From Paraburkholderia fungorum (GTDB taxonomy: Bacteria > Pseudomonadota > Gammaproteobacteria > Burkholderiales > Burkholderiaceae), in assembly GCF_902833645.1 (NCBI RefSeq), contig NZ_CADFGE010000005.1, forward strand, positions 1-64,000: 64,000 nt of DNA, read 5' to 3'. Position 1 is the stretch's first letter. Every line of letters begins with the position of its first letter. Position numbers and translations under genes: made by a program. Below the pieces are notes generated by a model, which was given only the letters and a program-made list of their open reading frames with translations, was not told where the DNA came from and made no database searches. Positions 34,428 to 43,214 of the stretch are shown here, piece after piece.

Positions 34428-37400
34428 TTGCACGCCTTATAAGGTGGTCTATCCATAACCGCTTTCTGGTGCTGCTCGCGACCGTGCTCGTTACGGCGTG
34501 GGGTGTCTATTCGGTCACGCAAACGCCGCTCGATGCGCTGCCCGACCTGTCCGATACGCAGGTCATCATCAAGGCGTCGTATCCGGGCAAGGCCCCGCAA
34601 GTCATCGAGGACCAGGTCACGTATCCGCTCACCACGACGCTGCTTGGCGTGCCGGGGGCGAAAACCATCCGCGCGTATTCCTCGTTCGGCGATGCGTTCG
34701 TCTATGTGCTGTTCGACGACAAGACCGACCAGTACTGGGCACGTTCACGCGTGCTCGAATATCTGAATCAGGTGCAAAGCCGCCTGCCGCAGGGAGCGAC
34801 TGTTTCACTCGGACCGGATGCAACGGGGGTGGGCTGGGTGTACGAATATGCACTCATCGACACAACCGGGCAACACGACCTTGGGCAACTGCGCGCACTG
34901 AATGACTGGTTCCTGAAGTTCGAACTGAAGTCAGTGCCGGACGTGTCTGAAGTCGCGAGCATCGGTGGCATGGTGCGCCAGTACCAGGTTGTGCTCGACC
35001 CGGACAAGCTGCGAGCGTACGGCATCACCCAGGCGATGGTGGCCGACGCGCTGGGCAAGGCCAATCAGGAGTCGGGCGGTTCGGTGATTGAGATGGCCGA
35101 GTCGGAGTACATGGTCCGTTCGTCTGGTTACCTGCATACGCTCGACGACTTTCGCAACGTCGTATTGCGCACGAACGATGCCGGTACGCCGGTTCTGCTC
35201 GGCGACGTAGCCCGGATTCAAATCGGGCCCGAGATGCGGCGGGGTATTGCCGAGCTGAATGGCCAGGGAGAAGTCGCAGGCGGCGTCATCGTCATGCGCT
35301 CCGGCAAGAACGCGCTGACGACCATCGATGCAGTGAAGGCGAAACTCGCTGACCTGAAACGGTCGCTGCCGGCGGGCGTGGAGATTGTGACGACCTATGA
35401 CCGCTCACAGCTCATCGAACGTGCGGTGGACAACCTGAAGGACAAACTTATCGAGGAATTCATCATCGTTGGGCTGGTCTGCGCGGTGTTCCTGTTTCAC
35501 CTGCGCAGTGCGTTTGTCGCCATTCTGTCGCTCCCGCTTGGGGTGCTGGTCGCATTCATCGTGATGCGCTATCAGGGTGTCAACGCCAATCTGATGTCGC
35601 TGGGAGGCATCGCAATCGCCATCGGCGCGATGATTGACGCGGCCATCGTGATGATTGAGAACGCCCACAAGCATCTGGAGGCGTACGACCACGAATATCC
35701 GGGCGAACCAATCACGACCGCACAGCGCTGGGACCTTATCGCGACATCGGCAGCGGAGGTGGGGCCCGCACTGTTCTTCTCGCTGCTCATCATCACCCTG
35801 TCGTTCATCCCGGTGTTCTCGCTCGAGGGGCAAGAAGGCAAGCTGTTTTCTCCGTTGGCCTTCACCAAGACCTACACCATTGCCGCTGCTGCCGGGTTGT
35901 CGGTGACGCTGGTGCCCGTGCTGATGGGCTATCTGATTCGAGGTCGTATTCCTCACGAGAACTCGAACCCCATCAATCGCGTGCTGATTCGACTGTACCG
36001 ACCATTGCTGGAAGCCACGCTGCGGCGGCCGTGGGTTGCCATTGGTTTGGCGCTGGTCACGCTGGCCGCTTCGGTGATTCCGCTGTCTCAGCTCGGCGGC
36101 GAATTCATGCCGCCGCTCGATGAAGGTGACCTGCTGTATATGCCGACGGCGCTTCCGGGAATCTCGGCCGAGAAAGCGAGCGAACTGCTGCAGCAGACTG
36201 ACCGGCTCATCAAGACGGTTCCAGAGGTGGAGACCGTCTTCGGTAAGTCTGGCCGTGCCGACACTGCCACTGACCCGGCACCGCTCGAGATGTTCGAGAC
36301 CACGATTCAGTTCAAGCCGCGTAGCCAGTGGCGCCCCGGCATGACGCCGGAGAAGCTGGTCGACGAACTGGACCGCACCGTCAAGGTGCCGGGGCTGTCG
36401 AACGTGTGGGTGCCGCCCATCCGCAATCGACTGGACATGCTGTCGACGGGCATCAAGACGCCGGTCGGCGTCAAGATTTCAGGCAGCGACCTCTCTCAAA
36501 TCGACAGAATCGGGGCACAAGTTGAATCAGCCGTGAAGAATGTACCGGGCGTCACGTCCGCACTGGCCGAACGGCTGAACGGTGGCCGCTACATTGACGT
36601 CGACATCGACCGGCTGGCGGCAGCACGTTACGGGCTCGCCGTGGCGGACATCCAGTCAGTCGTGTCCTCGGCAGTGGGCGGTGACAACGTCGGCGAGGTG
36701 ATTGCTGGCCGCGAGCGGTTCCCCATCAACATCCGCTATCCACGCGAAATCCGGGATTCACTCGAGAAGCTTCGACAGTTGCCGGTCGTCACGGACCGTG
36801 GTGCGCAAATCCAGCTCGGCGATGTCGCGCACATCACGATTGCCGACGGTCCACCGATGATTCGCAGCGAAAACGCGCGGCTCTCCGGCTACGTCTATGT
36901 CGATATCCGCAATACGGACCTGCAGTCAGCGGTCGAGGCAATGCAACGCGCTGTTGCGGAGAAGGTGACGCTTCCACCGGGCTATTCAATTGCGTGGTCC
37001 GGCCAGTTCGAATACCTCGAGCGCGCAGCGGCAAAGCTGCGCACGGTCATTCCCGTGACGCTCGTCGTCATCTTTGTGCTGCTCTTCCTGACCTTCAACT
37101 CCGCGGCTGATGCACTCCTGCTGATGTCGACGGCTCCGTTCGCTCTGGTCGGCGGGTTCTGGCTCATCTGGATTCTGGGCCACGCGGTGTCGGTCGCAAC
37201 CGCAGTCGGGTTTATCGCGCTCGCTGGTGTCGCAGCCGAGTTCGGTGTCGTGATGCTGCTCTACCTGAAGGGTGCGCTCAATCGCAGGCTGGAAGATGGT
37301 GAACCGCTAACAGAGGCGCTTCTGTTCGATGCGATTCGCGAAGGCGCCGTGTTGCGCGTGCGGCCGAAAGCGATGACGGTTGCTGTCGTGCTGGCTGGTC

Positions 37401-37630
37401 TCATTCCCATCATGGTCGGACACGGCGCCGGTTCGGAAGTCATGCAGCGCATTGCAGCGCCGATGGTAGGCGGCATGGTCACGGCCCCCATCCTCTCGAT
37501 GTTTGTTATCCCTGCAGCCTGGTTCCTGCTGCAGCGTCGTCGCGCCAGAAAGCTGGACCAAACCCGATTGTCCCATGCAGTCCCTCACGGCATGAAAGTG
37601 CCCTCTACCCAAACTGGAGAAACTCCATGA
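34424..37630 (+). CDS. cusA: CusA, heavy-metal RND efflux pump
   Basis: 1068 residues, 12 membrane helices and two large periplasmic loops, normal for HME-RND pumps. The three Cu(I)/Ag(I) Met of E. coli CusA (573, 623, 672) are matched in DLLYMPTA, APLEMFET and NRLDMLSTG. The helix-4 acidic motif is IGAMIDAAIVMIENAHK. Start overlaps the cusB stop (ATGA). It pumps Cu(I)/Ag(I) out using the proton gradient. Confidence 0.95.
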   Translation: MIARLIRWSIHNRFLVLLATVLVTAWGVYSVTQTPLDALPDLSDTQVIIKASYPGKAPQVIEDQVTYPLTTTLLGVPGAKTIRAYSSFGDAFVYVLFDDKTDQYWARSRVLEYLNQVQSRLPQGATVSLGPDATGVGWVYEYALIDTTGQHDLGQLRALNDWFLKFELKSVPDVSEVASIGGMVRQYQVVLDPDKLRAYGITQAMVADALGKANQESGGSVIEMAESEYMVRSSGYLHTLDDFRNVVLRTNDAGTPVLLGDVARIQIGPEMRRGIAELNGQGEVAGGVIVMRSGKNALTTIDAVKAKLADLKRSLPAGVEIVTTYDRSQLIERAVDNLKDKLIEEFIIVGLVCAVFLFHLRSAFVAILSLPLGVLVAFIVMRYQGVNANLMSLGGIAIAIGAMIDAAIVMIENAHKHLEAYDHEYPGEPITTAQRWDLIATSAAEVGPALFFSLLIITLSFIPVFSLEGQEGKLFSPLAFTKTYTIAAAAGLSVTLVPVLMGYLIRGRIPHENSNPINRVLIRLYRPLLEATLRRPWVAIGLALVTLAASVIPLSQLGGEFMPPLDEGDLLYMPTALPGISAEKASELLQQTDRLIKTVPEVETVFGKSGRADTATDPAPLEMFETTIQFKPRSQWRPGMTPEKLVDELDRTVKVPGLSNVWVPPIRNRLDMLSTGIKTPVGVKISGSDLSQIDRIGAQVESAVKNVPGVTSALAERLNGGRYIDVDIDRLAAARYGLAVADIQSVVSSAVGGDNVGEVIAGRERFPINIRYPREIRDSLEKLRQLPVVTDRGAQIQLGDVAHITIADGPPMIRSENARLSGYVYVDIRNTDLQSAVEAMQRAVAEKVTLPPGYSIAWSGQFEYLERAAAKLRTVIPVTLVVIFVLLFLTFNSAADALLLMSTAPFALVGGFWLIWILGHAVSVATAVGFIALAGVAAEFGVVMLLYLKGALNRRLEDGEPLTEALLFDAIREGAVLRVRPKAMTVAVVLAGLIPIMVGHGAGSEVMQRIAAPMVGGMVTAPILSMFVIPAAWFLLQRRRARKLDQTRLSHAVPHGMKVPSTQTGETP

Positions 37631-37971
37631 AGAAGCTGTTTATGACCTCTGTTGCTCTCTGCGCAATTGGTGCGTTTTCTGGGCCGGCGTTCGCCGTCGA
37701 TGACATGGCCGGCATGAATATGTCGATGAAGACGTCAGCGTCCAACGCAGCGCTGACTGACGCGGAAGTCAAAAAGGTGGATGCCGCGACCGGTATGGTC
37801 ACGCTCAAACACGGGGCCCTAGAAAACGTAGGAATGCCGCCGATGACCATGGCATTCAAGGCGAAGGATGCCGCGATGGTCAAGCGGGTTCACGAGGGCG
37901 ACAAGGTCAAGGTCCGCGTCGAAAACGTCAACGGGACGCTGACGATTGTGAAGCTCGAAAAGCAGTCTTGA
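37627..37971 (+). CDS. cusF: CusF-like copper-binding protein (Trp-less), cusA-linked
   Basis: 114 residues, signal peptide (cleavage near AFAVD), Met-rich segment (MAGMNMSMKTS) and CusF fold with LKHGALENVGMPPMTMAF. His and the two Met are kept; the Trp position is Met, as in the protein at 28229. ATGA overlap with cusA. Likely hands Cu(I) to the CusCBA pump. Confidence 0.9.
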   Translation: MKKLFMTSVALCAIGAFSGPAFAVDDMAGMNMSMKTSASNAALTDAEVKKVDAATGMVTLKHGALENVGMPPMTMAFKAKDAAMVKRVHEGDKVKVRVENVNGTLTIVKLEKQS

Positions 37972-38048
37972 TGCATTATTGATACCGAACTTGTCGGCTT
38001 GCCGTGTACGGCGGGCCTGCAAGTCGGCTGCAAGGATAGAGGCCAGCA

Positions 38049-39908
38049 ATGCGAACGATACGACTCACCGCTCAGCGGGGCATTTACCGCCTGGGAGATA
38101 CGCTCAATCGCGCGTTGCGCATCGCAGTCGGCTTGCTATTCGTACTGACGTCACTCGCCGCCCACGCGGTGGACGAGTCCGATTTACTGCCGCCTGACCA
38201 GGCATTTCCGCTGAAGGTTACGCTCAGTGCGACACAACAGGTCGTGCTCGATTTCGATACACACCTGGGCTACTACCTGTACCGGGACAGGTTCAGCTTT
38301 GCTGCTGACGGCGTACCGATAAAGCCGGACCAGATGCCGCCCGGCGAGCTGAAAAATGACCCGACATTCGGCGTGGTCACGGTCTACCACCGACCGGTGC
38401 AAATCCGCATTGCGTTGCCTCGTGCGATAGCGGCCAGCGTCGTACTGTCCGTCACATCGCAAGGATGCGCAGACCTGGGCGTCTGTTATCCGCCGCAAAC
38501 ACGAAGCTATCGTGTGGCTGCCGACGGCTCTGTTATGCCCGTGGCGACAGCCGGCAACACTGCCGAATTCCCGAGCGTCGGCGAAAGCCAGTCGCCCACG
38601 GCGACGTCATTGGGAATCAATCTGCATCCCGTGAATGGCATTTCACTATCTGAGTTGCTGGGTTTTCTGTTCGCCGGTCTGTTGATGGCAGGCACGGTGT
38701 GCATGTATCCGCTTATCCCGATAGTGACCGCAGTAATCGGCGGAACGCGGGAGCAGGCGTCCTTATGGCGCGGCTTCTTGCTGTCGTTCACCTATGGCCA
38801 GGGGCTGGCAATTGCCTACGCGGCCGCCGGCACCATTGCAGCTCTAATCGGCATTCCGCTGGTCGCCGTAACGCAAAAGCCGTGGGTGCTAGCCGGTTTT
38901 GGACTGCTCATGGTCGTCTTTGCACTGGGTATGTTCGGCGTGTTCCGGGTACAGTTGCCGACCAGTTGGCAAACCCGAATCGCGACGTGGAGTAATCGTC
39001 TGCCCGGCGGACGCATCTTTCCAGTGTTCGTGATGGGTATGCTCTCCGCACTGATTGTCGGTCCGTGTTCGACACCGGTCCTCGCGGGTGCGCTGCTCTA
39101 CATCGCCAACAGCCACGATGTGGTCGGCGGAGCACTGGCCCTGTATGTGATGGGCCTTGGAATAGGCATTCCGCTGCTGCTCGTCGGCACCTTCGGTGCG
39201 CGCATCCTGCCCAGGTCTGGCCACTGGATGGTTGCGATTCAGAACGCGCTCGGCGTGATGCTGCTCGCCGCGGCTTTGTGGTTCGTCTATTCGCTGCTGC
39301 CAGGCTGGCTGTTGATGATGCTGGTCGCGCTTTTGCTGACCGCCTGCGGCATGATGCTCCGGGCGATTGACCCGTTACCGCACGATGCGCCTGGAATTTT
39401 CCGTGTGGGAAAGGCCTTAGGTGTGCTCCTGCTGGTCGCCGGAGTTACTGAATTTATTGGTATTGCATCGGGCAACTTCGACGTTCTGACACCACTCGGT
39501 GGCGTGATGCGAGCTTCATCGACAGGCGGCAATGTGGACGGGAAGTCGACCGCACAGTTTGAGACGATACGGTCAAATGCCGAACTGGACCAGGCGCTCC
39601 AGGCAGCGAGAGGGCGACCTGTGATGGTCGACTTCTATGCGGACTGGTGCATCAGCTGCAAGGAGCTTGAGCACTTTACGTTCACCGACCCGCGCGTAGT
39701 CAGCGAATTTGCTCACTGGAAACTGCTGCGCATCGATGTGACCAGGAACGCGGCAGAGGACACTGCCATGCTGAGGCGTTTTGGGCTTTTTGGGCCGCCG
39801 GCCCTGATTTTCTATGACAGGGACGGCCGGCAGCAGCCCGATGCCCAACTCGCGGGATTCGTCGGCGCAGACGCGTTCCTCGCACACCTGAAACAATGGG
39901 GAGGGTAA
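38049..39908 (+). CDS. dsbD: DsbD/ScsB-like thiol:disulfide interchange protein
   Basis: 619 residues. N-terminal periplasmic domain with the Cys pair QGCADLGVCYPP; eight-helix membrane core with Cys in GTVCMYPLIP and VGPCSTPVLAG; C-terminal thioredoxin domain with DWCISCKELEHF. It moves electrons from cytoplasmic thioredoxin to periplasmic proteins, here probably the Cys-rich proteins encoded just downstream (inference). AAGGA precedes the start. Confidence 0.92.
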   Translation: MRTIRLTAQRGIYRLGDTLNRALRIAVGLLFVLTSLAAHAVDESDLLPPDQAFPLKVTLSATQQVVLDFDTHLGYYLYRDRFSFAADGVPIKPDQMPPGELKNDPTFGVVTVYHRPVQIRIALPRAIAASVVLSVTSQGCADLGVCYPPQTRSYRVAADGSVMPVATAGNTAEFPSVGESQSPTATSLGINLHPVNGISLSELLGFLFAGLLMAGTVCMYPLIPIVTAVIGGTREQASLWRGFLLSFTYGQGLAIAYAAAGTIAALIGIPLVAVTQKPWVLAGFGLLMVVFALGMFGVFRVQLPTSWQTRIATWSNRLPGGRIFPVFVMGMLSALIVGPCSTPVLAGALLYIANSHDVVGGALALYVMGLGIGIPLLLVGTFGARILPRSGHWMVAIQNALGVMLLAAALWFVYSLLPGWLLMMLVALLLTACGMMLRAIDPLPHDAPGIFRVGKALGVLLLVAGVTEFIGIASGNFDVLTPLGGVMRASSTGGNVDGKSTAQFETIRSNAELDQALQAARGRPVMVDFYADWCISCKELEHFTFTDPRVVSEFAHWKLLRIDVTRNAAEDTAMLRRFGLFGPPALIFYDRDGRQQPDAQLAGFVGADAFLAHLKQWGG

Positions 39909-39964
39909 CGTGATGCAACGCACAAGTCTTGCGGCAAACCGTAGCAGCGTCCTGCGGCACCGCC

Positions 39965-39970
39965 TATACT
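39965..39970 (+). promoter_or_regulatory. -10 hexamer 7 bp before a start codon
   Basis: TATACT ends 7 bases before the ATG at 39978, the same layout as TATAAT/31141. Two copies of CTGCGGCA/TTGCGGCA lie 10-40 bp upstream and may be an activator site. Confidence 0.45.
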
Positions 39971-39977
39971 GGATTTT

Positions 39978-40334
39978 ATGAAAGTCTGGGCCAAACTCGT
40001 CGCGTGCTTTCTGATTGCGTGGTTGCCGCTGCTCGGCTACCCGGCGCAGGCGGCACTTTGCCCGGCAATGTCGTCGACGGCCAAGCATCAGCAGACGCAT
40101 GCCTCGCACGTGCCGGACATGGTCGCGTGCGAGCAAGGTGCGAACCACCACACTGTGACTGCTCAGCCCGTATGCCATGGCAACATGGGTGGCGTTGTCT
40201 GCGGCGCGCCTGCCATACCCGTGACGTATGCATTTATCACGGCACCTTCCTCATCTGTCTATCGGGCTGTCGTCCGCTCCCTTACCGAACAGTTCATTCC
40301 TGAACTGCCGGCCCCGCCGCCGCGCTTGCTGTAA
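39978..40334 (+). CDS. Small secreted Cys/His protein
   Basis: 118 residues: signal peptide (VWAKLVACFLIAWLPLLGYPAQA), mature part with Cys, His and Met (LCPAMSSTAKHQQTHASH, VACEQGANHH, VCHGNMGGVVCG) and a Pro-rich end (ELPAPPPRLL). Same general design as the proteins at 24644 and 31141. Family not assigned; probable periplasmic metal binder. Confidence 0.65.
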   Translation: MKVWAKLVACFLIAWLPLLGYPAQAALCPAMSSTAKHQQTHASHVPDMVACEQGANHHTVTAQPVCHGNMGGVVCGAPAIPVTYAFITAPSSSVYRAVVRSLTEQFIPELPAPPPRLL

Positions 40335-40468
40335 CTCCTGAATCGAACAGGTTCGACCGGTTACTCACCGTGGCTCGCGCACGCCTGCTGCAAACGTGAC
40401 GGCCGTCGAGCTGTACGTCCTCAGCTGTTTTTTGCAGTGACACGATTAAACCGAATCCGGAGAGTTAC

Positions 40469-40777
40469 ATGAACACGAAATTTCTACGTGCGGCAGCCTT
40501 GTCCACACTGTTATTGGCAACCAGCGCTGTCAGCGTGGCTGCAACGGGAGGCGGCACCAGCAACTACCCTGGCGCATCTGCACAGAGCCGGGAACATGGT
40601 TCGATGATGGGCGGCATGATGGGCATGGGCGGAATGATGGGCAGCTGTCCAATGATGGGCGGAAACATGGGTATGGACCCGAAGACAGCAATGCGCATGC
40701 ATGGCGAGATGATGCGGGCGATGGGCGACATCATGCTCAAGTACTCCGACCAGGCTGGAACGGCACCATCGAAGTAA
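40469..40777 (+). CDS. Met/Gly-rich periplasmic protein
   Basis: 102 residues: signal peptide (cleavage near SVAATG), then a low-complexity Met/Gly stretch (MMGGMMGMGGMMGSCPMMGG) and a short helix (MRMHGEMMRAMGDIMLKY). Repeated Met motifs are typical Cu(I)/Ag(I) ligands. GGAGAG precedes the start. Confidence 0.8.
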   Translation: MNTKFLRAAALSTLLLATSAVSVAATGGGTSNYPGASAQSREHGSMMGGMMGMGGMMGSCPMMGGNMGMDPKTAMRMHGEMMRAMGDIMLKYSDQAGTAPSK

Positions 40778-40831
40778 TGAACTCGTCTCTCAACGACGAA
40801 CCTCCATCCCAATTTCCATAAGGATTCAACC

Positions 40832-41059
40832 ATGAAGTGCAACACGAAGACGATGGTGGCGACTGCCCTTGCTCTCGCATTGGTTCTGGCGCTCGGGTAC
40901 TGGGCGCTTCCTCAGTTAAGAGGAGCACTCGGCACATTCATCGTGATAGCCAGCGCGCTGATTTGCCCGCTTTCGATGCTGTTCATGATGCGCGCGATGC
41001 AGTCGCACACCGATAGTCAGGAGAAGCCAGGTCACGTGGTGGACAGGAGCAAGTCGTAA
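40832..41059 (+). CDS. DUF2933-like small membrane protein
   Basis: 75 residues, two membrane helices (MVATALALALVLALGYWALP and FIVIASALICPLSMLFMM) with a hydrophilic C-terminus (SHTDSQEKPGHVV). DUF2933 proteins regularly accompany copper operons; function unknown. AAGGA precedes the start. Confidence 0.8.
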   Translation: MKCNTKTMVATALALALVLALGYWALPQLRGALGTFIVIASALICPLSMLFMMRAMQSHTDSQEKPGHVVDRSKS

Positions 41060-41145
41060 TTCAGCCATCTTTCTGATGGCGTCGCGTGGGGCCGGTGCGA
41101 CATGGATGGTCGTTGTGCCGTGCTCCTGCAGCGTAGGAGCGAACC

Positions 41146-41301
41146 ATGTTTAGCGGAAAGCCGATATTGAACTTCATCATCGGCATCTTTGCGGTCATCG
41201 GCCTCATCGCCGTACTTGGTGCGGCCGGCATGACGGCGATGCATGTCAGCATGATGCACGGATTGCATTCGTGCAGCCAGGCGATGCATCTCCAGCCGTG
41301 A
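41146..41301 (+). CDS. 51-residue His/Met membrane protein
   Basis: A short gene: MFSGKPILNFIIGIFAVIG, a continuing hydrophobic helix, then a His/Met/Cys tail (MTAMHVSMMHGLHSCSQAMH). AGGAG lies 6 bases before the start. Position between the DUF2933 gene and the PCYCGC gene, and the metal-ligand tail, support it as a real member of the operon. No family recognised. Confidence 0.65.
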   Translation: MFSGKPILNFIIGIFAVIGLIAVLGAAGMTAMHVSMMHGLHSCSQAMHLQP

Positions 41302-41329
41302 CACCCGTTTGCGAATTGGGAGATACAGA

Positions 41330-41887
41330 ATGAATCGTCATACACCCGAAAAGAAAGCGGTCAGGTCCGCTGAGCGCGTCAAGCCGCCCAGAAAAACTTT
41401 ACTGCACCTGCTGTTCCTGCTTGCCATGGTTGTCGCGATACCTTTGGCCATGGTCTGGGGGCCGTCTCTTGTGCGGTATGAGACCGCGTCGGCAGTGAAG
41501 GCGGAGGGACCATCCGGTCAAGCACAGCAGACATCCGCCTGGCGCGTCGGAATGCTGCGTTCGGATGGATTGCGTATCATCCCGAGTGGCAGGTCAGATG
41601 CCTCTCACGTGTTGAATCCGAATCAGTTCGCCGACAAGGATGTCAGGCACGCGTACTGGGTCGCAACGCAGATTCCTGCGACTCTCAATAAGCTCTACTG
41701 CTGGTGCGGTTGCGAAAATCGCGGTGTGCATCGTTCCAATCTCCAGTGCTTCGAAGACCAGATGGCGGTGACGTGTGCGGTCTGTCAGGGAACCGCGGAG
41801 ATTGCGTATCAGATGACGCAGGCTGGAGTTCAAGACGCGGGCAAGATTCAGGCAGCGGTTGATGCGAAGTGGGCGCCGAAAGGATAG
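41330..41887 (+). CDS. PCYCGC-type secreted Cys-rich protein
   Basis: 185 residues: N-terminal membrane anchor (LLHLLFLLAMVVAIPLAM), then a domain with LYCWCGCE, NLQCFEDQM and TCAVCQG, the spacing of the PCYCGC/heavy-metal-associated family. The Cys cluster likely binds a soft metal outside the cytoplasm. GGGAG precedes the start at 41330. Confidence 0.82.
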   Translation: MNRHTPEKKAVRSAERVKPPRKTLLHLLFLLAMVVAIPLAMVWGPSLVRYETASAVKAEGPSGQAQQTSAWRVGMLRSDGLRIIPSGRSDASHVLNPNQFADKDVRHAYWVATQIPATLNKLYCWCGCENRGVHRSNLQCFEDQMAVTCAVCQGTAEIAYQMTQAGVQDAGKIQAAVDAKWAPKG

Positions 41888-41926
41888 ACGACTGCAGCAT
41901 CGCCCCAATTGGTCACGGAGGAGAAC

Positions 41927-42244
41927 ATGGAACTCAAATGCGTTGTTGCGATTGTTCGGCCCGGTATTCTTGAGGTGCTGGAGCGGCGGTTGTCGGCAGT
42001 CCATATTCATGGCCTTACCGTCACCCGGGTCAAGGGATTCGGAGCGCATCCGAACCTCTTCTCGGACGACTGGACGACCGAGCACATCAAGATTGAAGTC
42101 TTCACTCAGAGCGAAAGCGTTGACGCACTGGTGCGGGAAATTATGGACGTCGCAAAGGGTGTCTCGGGAGAGGACGGAATCGTCGCTGTCCTCCCGGTAG
42201 AGCATTTTTTCCGGGTGCGCACTGCCTCAGAAGCGGCTCCCTGA
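41927..42244 (+). CDS. PII-like signalling protein of the metal-efflux group (PII-NG type)
   Basis: 105 residues with the PII ferredoxin-like fold: MELKCVVAIVRPGILEVLERRL at the N-terminus and HIKIEVFTQSESVDALVREIMDVAK at the C-terminus. The T-loop region (VKGFGAHPNLFSDDWTTE) is short and lacks the Tyr-51 modification site of GlnB/GlnK. A divergent PII group linked to cus-type pumps has been described (PII-NG, from memory). GGAGGAG lies upstream. Last gene of the cus operon. Confidence 0.85.
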   Translation: MELKCVVAIVRPGILEVLERRLSAVHIHGLTVTRVKGFGAHPNLFSDDWTTEHIKIEVFTQSESVDALVREIMDVAKGVSGEDGIVAVLPVEHFFRVRTASEAAP

Positions 42245-42252
42245 ACCAAACG

Positions 42253-42275
42253 ACGGCGGACAGGACGTCCGCCGT
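42253..42275 (+). terminator. Strong hairpin after the PII-like gene
   Basis: ACGGCGGAC (42253-42261), loop AGGAC, GTCCGCCGT (42267-42275): a perfect 9-bp GC-rich stem nine bases after the stop. No T-run follows, so it may stall polymerase or protect the 3' end rather than act as a classic intrinsic terminator. Confidence 0.5.
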
Positions 42276-42701
42276 ATCCCGATGGCATAAAGCGATTTGG
42301 CAATCGCTTCAATGGGTCGCATGAGTCGAGCAATTTGGCGAAGGCACGTTGGTTCGCTGGATGCTCGTAAATGTCGGGGATGCGCAGTTTTGGCTTCCAG
42401 AGGAACGCGTAGTCTGTTCCTTTGGAAATCTGGTGTTGCTCCGCGATGGACGCGACTACCGTTGCGAGCGATGAGCTGCGAGACGCGTTGCCGCCCACTT
42501 GATTTGATTTCCTTCGACTTACCGGATGCCTTGACGGATGTGCCCGAAGCTCTTAAGCCGCCAGGGCCATAAAAACCATGCCTGGAAGGTGCCGGCGGGG
42601 CTTACAGTGTTCGATTAGCGTGCGAAGCGCGTCCGTGTTGTGGCGGATTCTGGTTGTCCGGCGAGTCTATCACCGCGAAAGCGGTCGCCGATTGAAACTC
42701 C
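42276..42701. other. Intergenic with a possible minus-strand gene fragment
   Basis: On the minus strand, roughly 42245-42435, an open frame reads like part of a protein (TDYAFLWKPKLRIPDIYEHP, then ANQRAFAKLLDSCD), but it has no clear start and I cannot assign a family. It may be a remnant of a gene. Confidence 0.3.
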
Positions 42702-42726
42702 TTGACCTTTCCACGACGGGAAGGTC
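42702..42726 (+). promoter_or_regulatory. CueR operator/promoter
   Basis: -35 TTGACC (42702-42707), then GACCTTTCC...GGGAAGGTC, an inverted repeat with one mismatch, as in CueR boxes. It lies 47 bp before cueR on the same strand, so cueR appears autoregulated. Confidence 0.7.
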
Positions 42727-42773
42727 AAAAATAATCTGTACCGGTTGTATGGCCGTGTCGACGGGAGAAAGCG

Positions 42774-43214
42774 ATGAATATTGGCGAGGTCGCGAAGTCG
42801 TCGGGCATGTCCGCCAAGATGATTCGCCATTACGAGGAAACCGGCCTGATTCGGGCTGCCTCGCGGACAGGGGCGAACTATCGGGTATACACGCCCAAGG
42901 ATGTTCAGTTGCTGCACTTCATCCAGCAGGCTCGGCATCTTGGTTTTTCCACGAAGCAGATTGCGATGCTGCTGGCTCTTTGGCAGGACCGTAGCCGGTC
43001 CAGCAGCGAGGTCAAACGGCTCGCAAATGAGCATATTGCCGACTTGAACCTGCGCATTCAGGAACTGGCGGAAATGCGCGATACGCTGGGGCACCTGGCA
43101 GCCCATTGTAAAGGCGATTCACGTCCTGACTGTCCGATTCTGGAGAAGCTGGCTGGCGAGGCGCATTCACTGCATCGCGAACTTCCACGCTCCGAAAGGT
43201 CGAAGCTGAAATGA
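42774..43214 (+). CDS. cueR: CueR, copper-responsive MerR-family regulator
   Basis: 146 residues. N-terminal helix-turn-helix (MNIGEVAKSSGMSAKMIRHYEETGLI). Metal site Cys at 112 and 120 (HCKGDSRPDC) and Ser-77, the same numbering as E. coli CueR, which selects monovalent Cu/Ag. No CopA P-type ATPase, its usual partner, lies beside it. Confidence 0.92.
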   Translation: MNIGEVAKSSGMSAKMIRHYEETGLIRAASRTGANYRVYTPKDVQLLHFIQQARHLGFSTKQIAMLLALWQDRSRSSSEVKRLANEHIADLNLRIQELAEMRDTLGHLAAHCKGDSRPDCPILEKLAGEAHSLHRELPRSERSKLK

